Position numbers and translations under genes: made by a program. From the NCBI GenBank assembly GCA_029212905.1, contig JARGPB010000014.1, forward strand, positions 1 through 64,000: a stretch of DNA of 64,000 nucleotides, written 5' to 3'. A model generated the notes under the pieces. It made no database searches. It saw only the letters and a list, made by a program, of their open reading frames with translations, and was not told the DNA's origin. Source of the stretch: Thalassovita sp. (GTDB lineage: Bacteria; Pseudomonadota; Alphaproteobacteria; Rhodobacterales; Rhodobacteraceae). Positions 42,474 through 51,237 of this stretch are shown piece by piece (within the stretch, counting starts at the first letter, position 1; each line of letters starts with the position of its first letter).

Positions 42474-42953
42474 TCAATCCAGGGGGTCGATGCGGCTCAG
42501 CAGATTGACCAGCTGTGCACGTTCTTCGAGGCTCAGATGAACCAGTCGTTCCTCTTCCGAGCTGGTCAGAGCCTGCGCGGCAGCATCCCGTTGCTTGATG
42601 CCGGCCAGCGTGGCCCGCAAGGCATAGGACCGCCGGTCCGTTGGCACCCGGAAACGCCCGATCAGGTTCGCCTCTTCCAGGGCGTCGATGATCAGCACGG
42701 TGTTGGACCGTTCCATGTTCAGGGCGGCGGCCAGTTGCGACTGGGTCACGTCCGGGTTGTCCACGATCACGCAGAGCGCGGAAAACGTGGTGATCCGCAG
42801 CCCGAAACGCTCAAGCGTGCGGGCCGCGTTGGTTTGCATGATGTTTGACGCGCGCTTGACGTTATACCCGGCATAGCTTCGCAGATGCCGATCCAGCAGG
42901 GCAGTCCGGGCAGCGGCGGGCGTGGTCGCGGTTTTGGCAGGTTTGCGTCCCAT
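42474..42953 (-). CDS. MarR-family regulator (CouR/FerR-like)
   Basis: The 159-residue protein has an N-terminal basic tail, then a winged helix (FGLRITTFSALCVI, VTQSQLAAALNMERSNTVLIIDALEEANLIGRFRVPTDRRSY) with the beta-wing DRRSY. Located between the crotonase and CoA-ligase genes, it is in the place of CouR or FerR, repressors released by hydroxycinnamoyl-CoA. The start is taken as ATG 42953, 5 bp after the crotonase stop. Confidence 0.82.
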   Translation of the reverse strand: MGRKPAKTATTPAAARTALLDRHLRSYAGYNVKRASNIMQTNAARTLERFGLRITTFSALCVIVDNPDVTQSQLAAALNMERSNTVLIIDALEEANLIGRFRVPTDRRSYALRATLAGIKQRDAAAQALTSSEEERLVHLSLEERAQLVNLLSRIDPLD

Positions 42954-42958
42954 CTGCG

Positions 42959-43729
42959 TCACCGGAACGTCGGTGCGCGTTTGTCCAGAAAGGCGCGCAG
43001 CCCTTCTTCGGCGTCGGGGCTGGTTTGGGTCAGCGCGGCGCACAGGCTCTCGGTGAACAGGCCGTCTTGTTTGGACATGTCTTCGATCCGGGCCAAGGCG
43101 TGGATCATGACATAGTTCGACAGACCGGCGTTTTTCGCGATTTTCCGGGCCAGATCCAGCGCCAGCGCCAGCGCTTCGCCTTCTCCGACCGAATAATGCG
43201 CCAGACCCAGGGACAGGCCTTCGTCGGCGTTGTATTTGCGGCCGGTCAGCATCATTTCGGTCATCCGGTCGGCGCCCAGGATGCGCCCCACACGAACCGA
43301 GGCCCCGCCGCCGACATAGATGCCGCGACGGCCTTCGGGCAGCTGAAAGATGGTCGAGGGTTCCGCAATCCGCACATGGGTCGAGGTCGCCAGCTCCAGG
43401 CCGCCCCCGATTGCCGCGCCAAAGATTGCCGACACGACCGGCAGACCGCCGTATTGGATTTTGTCCATCACGCCGTGCCAGTTGCGCGAATGGCGCATGG
43501 TGCCTTCGGCGTCACGGGCGACGTGCTCGCTCAGATCCAACCCCGAACAATAATGCCCGTCCGTCCCTGTCAGCACGACGACCTTGGCCTCTTTCGGCGG
43601 GTTCGAGAAAAACCCGTCCAGCGCCGCCAGCAGTTCGTCATTCATGGCGTTGCGCTTGCCGGGGCGGTTCATCGTCACAACGGCGATATTGCCCTGTAGC
43701 TCGACCTTAAGGATTTCGGTGTCTGTCAT
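42959..43729 (-). CDS. Crotonase-fold enoyl-CoA hydratase (hydroxycinnamoyl-CoA hydratase/lyase candidate)
   Basis: The 256-residue protein has the oxyanion-hole segments GHYCSGLDLSEHV (about 62-74) and FGAAIGGGLELATSTHVRIAE (about 106-126), with Glu residues in GGLELA and LPEGRRGIYVG. It differs from the classic Pseudomonas HCHL pattern, so it may hydrate a hydroxycinnamoyl-CoA without the retro-aldol step. ATG 43729 is favoured over GTG 43741 because GGAGATAG lies between them. It heads the minus-strand operon crotonase, marR, ligase, amidohydrolase, dehydrogenase. Confidence 0.8.
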   Translation of the reverse strand: MTDTEILKVELQGNIAVVTMNRPGKRNAMNDELLAALDGFFSNPPKEAKVVVLTGTDGHYCSGLDLSEHVARDAEGTMRHSRNWHGVMDKIQYGGLPVVSAIFGAAIGGGLELATSTHVRIAEPSTIFQLPEGRRGIYVGGGASVRVGRILGADRMTEMMLTGRKYNADEGLSLGLAHYSVGEGEALALALDLARKIAKNAGLSNYVMIHALARIEDMSKQDGLFTESLCAALTQTSPDAEEGLRAFLDKRAPTFR

Positions 43730-43744
43730 TGCTATCTCCACTAT

Positions 43745-43763
43745 TAGCTATGATTCATAACTA
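43745..43763. promoter_or_regulatory. Near-perfect palindrome upstream of the crotonase gene
   Basis: TAGCTATGATTCATAACTA is a 19-base palindrome with a single mismatched pair, 16 bases upstream of the first codon of the hydroxycinnamate operon. It is the best candidate operator for the MarR regulator encoded in that operon. Confidence 0.6.
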
Positions 43764-43821
43764 TATCCGCACAAAGAGTCCAGAAATTCCTTCGCTGCGG
43801 CTGCGAAATTTCCAGACAAAA

Positions 43822-43851
43822 AAGCGCCCCGAACCAAGGGCTGGGGCGCTT
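43822..43851 (-). terminator. Rho-independent terminator of the TRAP operon
   Basis: On the minus strand AAGCGCCCC...GGGGCGCTT is followed by TTTTTTG, about 27 bp past the dctM-like stop codon. Confidence 0.8.
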
Positions 43852-43877
43852 CTATTTTGTTTTGTTTCAATCGCTTA

Positions 43878-45200
43878 TCAGTGCAGCAACCGCACCAGGA
43901 ACAGCGTGATACCGGGGAAAATAACCAGCAAAGCCACCCGTACAATGTCCGACCCGACAAAGTACATCACGGCCTTGTAGGTCTCGATCATCGGGGTTTT
44001 CCGGTCCATCGAGTTGATGACGAACAGGTTCATCCCCACCGGCGGTGTGATTAGACCGACCTCCACTACGATCAGAACGATGATACCGAACCAAATGGCG
44101 ACTTCCTCGGTGGTCATGCCGAAATCCAGATTCGAGATGATCGGAAAGAAGATCGGAATGGTCAGCAGAATCATCGACAGACTGTCCATGACGCACCCAA
44201 AAATCAGGTACAGCGCCAGGATCAGCGTCAGGATCAGCCACGGGCTCAGCCCCAGTCCGACAACCCATTGCGACAGCTCTTGCGGGACTTGGCTTTGGGC
44301 CAGGAACCCGTTGTAGAACCCGGCGCCCAGCACGATGAAGAAAATCATCGCCGTGCCGCGTGCGGTCGCAATAAAGCTCTCGACCATGGTCGATTTAGTC
44401 AGCCCGCCATTGATCAGCGCGATCAACCCGGTGCCAAACGCCCCGACGGCCGCGCCTTCGGTTGGCGTGAAAACACCCAGATAAATCCCGCCGACGACGG
44501 TGACAAACACGATCAGAACCGGCCAGACTTCGGCCAGGGCACGGAACCGTTCCGACATTGGCTGCGGTTCACGCACGCCTGCCGCATCCGGGTGCAAACG
44601 CACATAGATCGAGATGGTCAGCATATAGCCCAGCGCCGCCAGGATGCCCGGAATGAACGCCGCCAGGAACAGTTTGGCGATGTTTTGCTCGGTCAGGATC
44701 GCATAGATCACCAGGATCACCGACGGTGGGATCAGGATGCCCAGCGTCCCGCCCGCGGCCAGCGTGGCCGTGGAAAACCCGCCCGAATAGCCATAGCGCT
44801 TCAGCTCTGGCAGGGCGACCTGGCTCATGGTGGCGGCAGTGGCCAGCGACGATCCGCAGATCGACCCAAAGCCCGCACAAGCGCCAACAGCCGCCATGGC
44901 GACCCCGCCCTTGCGGTGCCCCAGAAAGGATTCCGCCGCCTTGAACAGTGCCTGGCTCATCCCGCCCAGGGTCGCGAAATGACCCATTAGGATGAACATC
45001 GGCACGATCGACAGCGAGTAGCTGGAGAACGTCGAGTATGTTTCAGTTTTCAGTTTGGCCAAGCCTACGACCCAGCTGCCGTTGATGAAATACAGGCCCA
45101 GCAGACCGGCCAGGAACATGGCCAGCCCGATCGGCACCCGCAAAAAGATCATCACCAGCAAAAGAGGAAAGGACGTCAGTCCGATTTCAAGATTGGTCAA
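43878..45200 (-). CDS. TRAP transporter large permease (DctM family)
   Basis: The 440-residue protein has about twelve membrane helices. DctM signatures include FLRVPIGLAMFLAGLLGLY, GSSLATAATMSQVALPELKRYGY (about 133-155) and LAAGGTLGILIPPSVILVIYAIL. Together with the small permease and the DctP protein it forms a sodium-coupled importer of an organic acid. Its start overlaps the DctQ stop by 4 bases. The neighbouring genes suggest an aromatic acid such as a hydroxycinnamate. Confidence 0.92.
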   Translation of the reverse strand: MTNLEIGLTSFPLLLVMIFLRVPIGLAMFLAGLLGLYFINGSWVVGLAKLKTETYSTFSSYSLSIVPMFILMGHFATLGGMSQALFKAAESFLGHRKGGVAMAAVGACAGFGSICGSSLATAATMSQVALPELKRYGYSGGFSTATLAAGGTLGILIPPSVILVIYAILTEQNIAKLFLAAFIPGILAALGYMLTISIYVRLHPDAAGVREPQPMSERFRALAEVWPVLIVFVTVVGGIYLGVFTPTEGAAVGAFGTGLIALINGGLTKSTMVESFIATARGTAMIFFIVLGAGFYNGFLAQSQVPQELSQWVVGLGLSPWLILTLILALYLIFGCVMDSLSMILLTIPIFFPIISNLDFGMTTEEVAIWFGIIVLIVVEVGLITPPVGMNLFVINSMDRKTPMIETYKAVMYFVGSDIVRVALLVIFPGITLFLVRLLH

Positions 45201-45781
45201 TGCTCAGCCCCTCCGCCGACATGGATGATTGTGCGCCCCGAGAGGAACTCGGCGATCCGCACGACGGCCATATAGACCGCAACAACAGCCGATACGCAGG
45301 CGGCGACCAGACTGGCGGCATAGGCCCACCAGATCGGGAATTGCAGCAAAAACGTCGTCTCTTGATACCGCATTTTCGATTGCATGCCTTCGTACAGGCG
45401 CCAGGCGATCAGGATCAGCACGATTGCAAACAGGATCTCAACGATCATCTGGATGAAACGGTTGATCTTCACCGGCAGCGCCGAGGTGAAAATATCCACC
45501 GAGGCATGCCCCCCAGTGATCTGACACAGCGGAATAAAGGCGAAAATGGCAAAGGCGATGCCCGCTTCGACGATTTCGAAATCGCCAAGCACCGGACCCA
45601 CGCCGGTGTCCAGCAGGGTCTGTGCGAAGTCGCCCAAAATGGTATTGGCAAACCCGGAATGGAAAATCGAATTCAGCGTCCGTCCCAGCACTGACACACA
45701 GGTCAGAAGCACCAGAAAGGTCAGAATGATTCCGCCCAAGATTGCCATGTACCGGGCAAGTTTGTTCATGAACTGTTGCAT
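45197..45781 (-). CDS. TRAP transporter small permease (DctQ family)
   Basis: The 194-residue protein has four membrane helices (ARYMAILGGIILTFLVLLTCVSVLG first) and the DctQ-type loop GHASVDIFTSALP between helices two and three. ATG 45781 is taken as start because AGGA lies 6 bases before it and the residues further upstream are not family-like; ATG 45769 is a possible alternative. It sits between dctP and dctM genes. Confidence 0.87.
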   Translation of the reverse strand: MQQFMNKLARYMAILGGIILTFLVLLTCVSVLGRTLNSIFHSGFANTILGDFAQTLLDTGVGPVLGDFEIVEAGIAFAIFAFIPLCQITGGHASVDIFTSALPVKINRFIQMIVEILFAIVLILIAWRLYEGMQSKMRYQETTFLLQFPIWWAYAASLVAACVSAVVAVYMAVVRIAEFLSGRTIIHVGGGAEH

Positions 45782-45873
45782 GAATGTCCTCGTCCTTGAT
45801 GAGAGAGGGGGGGGGTTCAGCGACGCCACGACAGGAAACCCCCTGCCGTGGCCGCGTTAGGGTAATTTGGCCC

Positions 45874-46908
45874 TTACTTGGTGTGCGATGCAATCAGGGA
45901 TTTCGCCTGATCCAGCAAAGCCTTACCATCATAGCCTTTTTTGGTCATTTCAGCGACCCAGTCGACCTCTTGCGAGGCGGCAGCGGCTTTCCATTCGGCG
46001 ACCTGAGCTTCGTTCAGTGCGACGATGTTGTTGCCCATCTCGACGGCTTTGGCGCGCGACGGTGCGTCCGACGCAGCCATGGTTTTACCCGCCCAAGCCG
46101 AGACTTCAGCACCCGAATTGGCGTCGATTACGGCCTTCAGGTCGTCGGGCAGCGCGTTGTACTTGTCCTTGTTCATCGCGAAAATGAACGTGGTGGTGTA
46201 CAGCGATGCATCGCCGAATTCGGTGTGGTTGTGCACCAGCTCAGGCACTTTCAGCGCGCCGGTTACTTCCCACGGGATGACGGTTGCGTCGATTACGCCT
46301 TTCGACAGACCCTCGGGGACGGCAGGCACAGGCATGCCGATCGGGGTTGCGCCCAGTTCGGTAAAGAACTTGTTGGTGACGCGGGTCGGGGCGCGCAGTT
46401 TCACGCCATTCAGATCAGCAGGCGCGGCGATCGGCTTTTTCGAGTGGATCAGACCGGGGCCGTGCACCCACAGGCCGATAACCTTGAAGGGGGCGTATTC
46501 CTTGTCCAGCATGTTGGCTTCGGCATATTCCCAATAGGCGCGGCTGGTGGCTTCGGCGTTGGTCATCATGAACGGCAGCTCGAATGCTTCGCCCTGAGGG
46601 AAACGGCCGGGGGTGTAGCCCGCAACAGTCCAGACGATGTCAGCGATGCCGTCTTCCAGTTGGCCGATCAGATGCGGGGGCTTGCCGCCCAGCTGCATCG
46701 AGGGGTAGCGCTCGATCTTGATGCGGCCTTCGGATTCCGCTTCGATCTTGTCAGCCCAGACGTCCAGGATCAGCTTGGGCACATTGGCTTGCGCTGGCAG
46801 GAACTGGTGCAGTTTCAGCGTCACGTCCTGAGCATAGGCCGTCGCCGCGGTGCCTGCCACAATGGCTGCTGCCGCTGCGGTCCGCAGGGTTGTTTTCAAA
46901 AGTTTCAT
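45874..46908 (-). CDS. TRAP transporter substrate-binding protein (DctP family)
   Basis: The 344-residue protein carries a signal peptide (TTLRTAAAAAIVAGTAATAYAQ, cleavage around residue 26). The mature DctP fold includes HQFLPAQANVPKLILDVWAD, GVKLRAPTRVTNKFFTELGA with the Arg that clamps the substrate carboxylate (about 175), and GVIDATVIPWEV. The closely related architecture is seen in TRAP binders for aromatic and keto acids. A 92-bp gap with a run of nine G separates it from dctQ. Confidence 0.88.
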   Translation of the reverse strand: MKLLKTTLRTAAAAAIVAGTAATAYAQDVTLKLHQFLPAQANVPKLILDVWADKIEAESEGRIKIERYPSMQLGGKPPHLIGQLEDGIADIVWTVAGYTPGRFPQGEAFELPFMMTNAEATSRAYWEYAEANMLDKEYAPFKVIGLWVHGPGLIHSKKPIAAPADLNGVKLRAPTRVTNKFFTELGATPIGMPVPAVPEGLSKGVIDATVIPWEVTGALKVPELVHNHTEFGDASLYTTTFIFAMNKDKYNALPDDLKAVIDANSGAEVSAWAGKTMAASDAPSRAKAVEMGNNIVALNEAQVAEWKAAAASQEVDWVAEMTKKGYDGKALLDQAKSLIASHTK

Positions 46909-47003
46909 TGGTCTTACCTCCCGTGGTTAAGATCATTGGTGGTCGGCTGATCCGACCATACGCGGGCCTCAGAAAGGCCCGGTATTCTTGGTCAGGCGAT
47001 ACG

Positions 47004-47041
47004 AACGCGTCACCTACTCCTACAGCAGGGCGTGACGCGTT
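47004..47041. other. Long inverted repeat after the GST gene
   Basis: AACGCGTCAC and GTGACGCGTT form a perfect 10-base stem with an 18-base loop, 2 bases past the GST stop codon and 96 bp upstream of the dctP start. There is no T-run, so an mRNA-stabilising or factor-dependent role is as likely as termination. Confidence 0.55.
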
Positions 47042-47043
47042 GG

Positions 47044-47685
47044 TTACGCCTCGAAATCTGGTTGGTTCTTTGGGTGGGCCTCAACAAAGGCCGGGTTCGC
47101 TTGGCACTGTTCGTAAACGGCGTTGACGCGCGCAAAGCTCGATATATCGACGTTGAACCTCTCGGCCGAGAACACCTGCGGCACCAGGCAGATGTCCGCA
47201 AGGCTGGGTTCGTCACCGAAACAGAACCGGGTTGCCTCGCGTTTTTGCAGGATCTCCTCGCAGGCCTGCAAACCGTCCGTCAGCCAGCGCGACAGCCACG
47301 CGTTCACCGCGGTTTCGTCCAGCGCCAGGTCGTTTCGCAGGTATTGCAGGACCCGCAGGTTTTGCAGCGGATGGATTTCGCAGGCGATCACCTGGCTAAA
47401 GGCCCGGACCTGTGCGCGCAGGTCTTTGTCCTGGGGGATCAGCCGTGCACCGCCATAGGTTTCGTCCAGCCATTCGATGATTGCCAGCGACTGATACAGC
47501 TCTTGCCCGTCGTCAGTGATCAGCGCGGGGACCAGTTTCTGAGGGTTCACCGCGGCGAAATCCGGCGTTTTGTGCTGGCCGGTTTTCAGGTGGACGCTTT
47601 CGAAATCATACTCCAGCCCCTTCAAATTAAAGGCGATCCGGCAGCGATAGGCTGACGAGCTGCGAAAGTATCCCAAAAAACGCAT
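47044..47685 (-). CDS. Zeta-class glutathione S-transferase (maleylacetoacetate/maleylpyruvate isomerase-like)
   Basis: The 213-residue protein starts RFLGYFRSSSAYRCRIAFNLKGLEY, with the SSSAYR(C/V)RIA active-site signature of zeta GSTs (about 9-17). It then has NPQKLVPALITDDGQELYQSLAIIEWL (glutathione binding) and a C-terminal PSLADICLVPQVF. These enzymes cis-trans isomerise maleylacetoacetate or maleylpyruvate in tyrosine or gentisate breakdown. No homogentisate or gentisate dioxygenase gene is nearby. ATG 47685 has GGAG upstream. Confidence 0.82.
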   Translation of the reverse strand: MRFLGYFRSSSAYRCRIAFNLKGLEYDFESVHLKTGQHKTPDFAAVNPQKLVPALITDDGQELYQSLAIIEWLDETYGGARLIPQDKDLRAQVRAFSQVIACEIHPLQNLRVLQYLRNDLALDETAVNAWLSRWLTDGLQACEEILQKREATRFCFGDEPSLADICLVPQVFSAERFNVDISSFARVNAVYEQCQANPAFVEAHPKNQPDFEA

Positions 47686-47966
47686 CAGTTTCAGGTCTCC
47701 ATCAGGGGCAGGGGGAAAGAGGTGCGTCCCAGGGCCGGGCCGTTGCAACAGCGCAACGGCCGGAATTCTCCGGGTTGCGTATTTTTTGCGGCGGTGGCCA
47801 ATTGGGTCAACACGGGTCCTCCTCCCAGGATTTGTGTCGGTCCGATATTAAATATGTATTCATATCGTTATGGATCATGTCAATCTGTTAGCACGGAAGT
47901 ATTTTCGAAGCTACCCGCTCACAAAACTGACCATACGGTCGACTATAAGGAAAAACCAGAGGAAAA

Positions 47967-48398
47967 ATGGCTGAATTTCACGACATGCCAGGGCACCTTG
48001 TGCGGCGCGCACATCAGGTTGCGACGGCCCTGTTCCACGAGCATATGACGCGCGAAGGCATTGATATTACGCCGTTTCAATATACTGCCTTGTCCGCGAT
48101 CAATCTACAGCCGGGCCTGGATCAGGCGACGGTTGCGGCTTGGACGGCCTGCGACCGCGCCACGATCGGTGGCGTGGTGGATCGGCTGGTCGAAAAAGGC
48201 TATGTCGCGCGAAATGTTTCTGCGAAAGACCGGCGCGCGCGGGTGTTGAACCTGACTGATTCGGGGCTAAGCACCCTTAAACAGGTCGAACAGATCGCCC
48301 GCGGCATCCAGGACGAGATCACAATGGGCCTGACCGAGGACGAAAAATCCACCCTTGTGGACCTGCTTCGACGGATCAGCGAGAACCACCCGAAATAG
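47967..48398 (+). CDS. MarR-family transcriptional regulator
   Basis: The 143-residue protein has the winged-helix core ITPFQYTALSAINLQPGLDQATVAAWTACDRATIGGVVDRLVEKGYV and the wing AKDRRARVLNLTDSG. It is divergent from the GST gene across 280 bp. That gap contains ATATG-TATT-CATAT at 47851-47864, resembling the TATGATTCATA core at the crotonase promoter. It may control the GST-TRAP transcript in response to an aromatic acid. Confidence 0.87.
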   Translation: MAEFHDMPGHLVRRAHQVATALFHEHMTREGIDITPFQYTALSAINLQPGLDQATVAAWTACDRATIGGVVDRLVEKGYVARNVSAKDRRARVLNLTDSGLSTLKQVEQIARGIQDEITMGLTEDEKSTLVDLLRRISENHPK

Positions 48399-48422
48399 GC
48401 CCCCGCCAGCCGGCCGAACAAA

Positions 48423-48447
48423 AAGGCCGGTCACGCGGACCGGCCTT
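48423..48447. terminator. Bidirectional hairpin terminator
   Basis: AAGGCCGGTC-ACGCG-GACCGGCCTT is a perfect 10-base stem between the convergent marR and ABC binding-protein genes. It is preceded by AACAAA and followed by CTGTG. Confidence 0.7.
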
Positions 48448-48473
48448 CTGTGTGGACAAACTCTGACAGGGGA

Positions 48474-49463
48474 TCAGTTCAGGGCTTTGTCCGTGATTGC
48501 GTGGGTCCATGCGCCCTCAGGTGCTTTCGAGATCACCGGATCCGACCCGCCCGACAGCAGCGATGCCACCGTGCGCTCGTAATCCGCGACGTCCAGCGCG
48601 CCATTCGATCCGGCGGTCAGCTTGGCCACTTCGCCCATCATGCGTTTCTGGTGCATTTCGGTCTGAGCCCCCGAGGCATCGTTATCCAGCACGATCATCG
48701 CGGCTTCGTCCGGGTTCGCTTCGGCGTATTTCCAGCCCTTCATCGAGGCACGCACGAATTTCACCATCTTTTCAGCAAAGGCGGGGTCGTTCAGGTTTTC
48801 TTCCAGCACGTACATGCCGTCTTCCAGCGTTGCGACGCCCTGATCTTCGTATTTGAACACCACCAGGTCGTCGGGCGACAGGCCCGCGTCGATGATCTGC
48901 CAGTATTCGTTATAGGTCATGGTCGACACACAGGCCGCCTGGCCTTGCAGGATCGGATCGACGTTGAAACCCTGTTTCAGCACCGTGACGCCGCCCTCGG
49001 AACCATCCGTCTCCAGGCCCAGTTTGCTCATCCAGCTCAGGAACGGGTATTCATTGCCAAAGAACCAAACGCCCAGGGTTTTCCCGGCAAAATCGGCAGG
49101 GCTTGCGATACCCGCGTCCTTACGACAGGTCAGCATCATGCCCGAGGATTTGAACGGCTGCGCGATATTCACCAGCGGCAGACCCTTTTCGCGCGACGCC
49201 AGCGCCGAAGGCATCCAGTCCAGAACCACGTCGGCACCGCCGCCCGCGATCACCTGAGCCGGCGCAATATCGGGGCCACCCGGCTTGATCGTGACATCCA
49301 GGCCTTCCTCGCCATAGAATCCTTTGTCCAGCGCCACATAATAGCCCGCGAACTGGGCTTGCGTGACCCATTTCAGCTGTAGCGTCACCTCGTCAGCGGC
49401 GGCGGCCATTCCGCCCCACAGGGTCAGAGCCGCAACGCCCAGTGTTTTTACCATGGTTTTCAT
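48474..49463 (-). CDS. NMT1/THI5-type ABC transporter substrate-binding protein
   Basis: The 329-residue protein has a signal peptide (TMVKTLGVAALTLWGGMAAA, cleavage around 22). The mature part has VTLQLKWVTQAQFAGYYVALDKGFYGEEGL (the THI5-like opening) and DVVLDWMPSALASREKGLP. This family binds thiamine-pyrimidine precursors, riboflavin or other heterocycles. At the end of an operon with dihydropyrimidinase it most likely binds uracil, thymine or a dihydropyrimidine for import. Confidence 0.85.
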   Translation of the reverse strand: MKTMVKTLGVAALTLWGGMAAAADEVTLQLKWVTQAQFAGYYVALDKGFYGEEGLDVTIKPGGPDIAPAQVIAGGGADVVLDWMPSALASREKGLPLVNIAQPFKSSGMMLTCRKDAGIASPADFAGKTLGVWFFGNEYPFLSWMSKLGLETDGSEGGVTVLKQGFNVDPILQGQAACVSTMTYNEYWQIIDAGLSPDDLVVFKYEDQGVATLEDGMYVLEENLNDPAFAEKMVKFVRASMKGWKYAEANPDEAAMIVLDNDASGAQTEMHQKRMMGEVAKLTAGSNGALDVADYERTVASLLSGGSDPVISKAPEGAWTHAITDKALN

Positions 49464-49519
49464 GTTTCATACTCTCCTAGTTAGTCGTTGATTATCCGTT
49501 AATCCGGTATTGTTTTTGC

Positions 49520-50362
49520 TCAACCTCGTTGCGACGGGTGCCAAAAGGTCACTGCTTTTTCCAACAGTGCGACCCCGCCATAGAATGCAGATCCCACAAT
49601 CGCGGCGACGACAATTTCGGCCCAGACCAGGTCCAGCGCCAATTGCCCCACGCTTGTGGAAATTCGGAACCCCATCCCCCGGATCGGCGATCCAAAGAAT
49701 TCCGCCACGATCGCGCCAATCAGCGCCAAAGTCGTCCCGATTTTCAGCCCATTAAAGATAAACGGCATGGCGGCGGGCAGCCTCAGCTTGCGCAGCGTCC
49801 CCCAATAGCCCGACGCATAGGTCCGCATCAGATCGCGCTGCATGTTGTCCGTCGCCTGAAGCCCCTGCACCGTGTTCACCAGCATCGGAAAGAACACCAT
49901 CACCACGACCACGGCCGCCTTGGATTGCCAGTCGAATCCGAACCACATCACCAGAATCGGCGCCATCCCGATGATCGGCAAGGCCGCCACGAAATTGCCC
50001 ACCGGCAGCAGCCCGCGTTGCAGGAACGGGAACCTGTCCACGATCACCGCCATCACAAAGGCCGATCCGCACCCGATGACATAGCCGCTCAGCGCGCCCT
50101 TCAGCACCGTCTGCACAAAGTCCTCCCACAGGATACCCGTGGATGCGGCGAACCGCACGGCGATCGCGCTTGGCGCAGGTAACAGCACCGGCGAGATGCC
50201 AAAGCCCCGCACCACGCCCTCCCAGATCAACAGCAGCGTCAGTCCGAAAATCACCGGCACTGCCAGCCCCGTCGCCCGGTTACGGGGCAAGCGCGCCAGC
50301 CAGATGTTCAGCCCCCAGCCCAGCCCCCAGGCCGCAATCGCGAAAACTATCCAGCCCATCAC
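49520..50362 (-). CDS. ABC transporter permease (SsuC/TauC type), second permease
   Basis: The 280-residue protein has about six membrane helices and the EAA-type loop GYWGTLRKLRLPAAMPFIFNGLKIG (about 187-211). It overlaps the upstream permease gene by 4 bases (ATGA). The two permeases likely form a heterodimer in the pyrimidine-type importer with the ATPase and the NMT1-like binding protein. Confidence 0.87.
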   Translation of the reverse strand: MMGWIVFAIAAWGLGWGLNIWLARLPRNRATGLAVPVIFGLTLLLIWEGVVRGFGISPVLLPAPSAIAVRFAASTGILWEDFVQTVLKGALSGYVIGCGSAFVMAVIVDRFPFLQRGLLPVGNFVAALPIIGMAPILVMWFGFDWQSKAAVVVVMVFFPMLVNTVQGLQATDNMQRDLMRTYASGYWGTLRKLRLPAAMPFIFNGLKIGTTLALIGAIVAEFFGSPIRGMGFRISTSVGQLALDLVWAEIVVAAIVGSAFYGGVALLEKAVTFWHPSQRG

Positions 50363-51222
50363 GCCATCCCCATCCGTTTCAAGCTCACCCGCTGGATCAC
50401 CCCGATCAGCGCCACCAATCCGGCCGCCAATGCCGCCGCCATGATCAGCGCACTCCAGATCTGGATCGTCTGGCCATAGTACGACCCCGCCAGCAGACGC
50501 GCGCCCAACCCGGCAATCGCCCCGGTCGGCAGCTCACCCACGATGGCCCCCACCAGCGACGCCGCCATGGCGATCTTCAGCGAGGTAAACAAATACGGCA
50601 TCGAGCTGGGCAACCGCAGCTTCCAGAATTCCTGGCCTCGGCTCGCGTTCCAGGTCTTCATCTGGTCCAGCTGCATCATGCCTGGGCTCCGCAGCCCCTT
50701 CACCATGCCCACCACGACCGGGAAAAACGACAGATACATCGAAATAATCGCCTTCGGCAAAAGCCCCGAAATCCCGATCGCGTTCAGCACCACGATAATC
50801 ATCGGCGCAATCGCCAGGATCGGGATTGTCTGGCTGGCAATCACCCAGGGCATGACACTCATGTCCATCACCCGGTTATAGACGATGCCCACCGCCAGCC
50901 CGATTCCCAGCAACGTCCCCAACGCAAACCCCAGCAAGGTCGAGCTCAGCGTGATCCCCGAATGATACACCAACGACCGCTTCGAGCTCACCTTCTTCAA
51001 AGCCGTCGTTTTCCAAATCTCCTCGGCCACCTGATGCGGCACCGGCAGCTTCGGCTTGTCCTGCGACCAGGTGTCGGCGACCAGCTCGCTGAAAGACAGC
51101 TCCAGGCCCGCGCGCTTGGCCTTGTCCTCGGCCCAGGGCGCGTTCAGCACCACGGCCATCACGTACCACAGCACGAACAACACGGCGACGACGGTCAGAA
51201 CCGGAAAAACGCTCTTTCTCAT
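50359..51222 (-). CDS. ABC transporter permease (SsuC/TauC type), first permease
   Basis: The 287-residue protein begins with one helix (VFPVLTVVAVLFVLWYVMAVV) and a periplasmic stretch, then the core helices. Its EAA loop is ASRGQEFWKLRLPSSMPYLFTSLKIA (about 191-216). Paralogous to the next gene. A 114-bp gap upstream holds copy 4 of the intergenic repeat and the palindrome GTACAAATTGTAC (51310-51322). Confidence 0.87.
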   Translation of the reverse strand: MRKSVFPVLTVVAVLFVLWYVMAVVLNAPWAEDKAKRAGLELSFSELVADTWSQDKPKLPVPHQVAEEIWKTTALKKVSSKRSLVYHSGITLSSTLLGFALGTLLGIGLAVGIVYNRVMDMSVMPWVIASQTIPILAIAPMIIVVLNAIGISGLLPKAIISMYLSFFPVVVGMVKGLRSPGMMQLDQMKTWNASRGQEFWKLRLPSSMPYLFTSLKIAMAASLVGAIVGELPTGAIAGLGARLLAGSYYGQTIQIWSALIMAAALAAGLVALIGVIQRVSLKRMGMA

Positions 51223-51237
51223 GCGCCCGCCCCCGCG

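Noticed and set aside
40774..42540. 588-codon open frame antisense to the CoA ligase
   Set aside because: It mirrors the real ligase gene in a high-GC region; the translation is His/Gly/Arg-rich and matches no family.
45782..45873. Run of nine G between dctP and dctQ as a frameshift or phase-variation tract
   Set aside because: It is intergenic, both neighbouring frames are intact, and no gene start depends on it.
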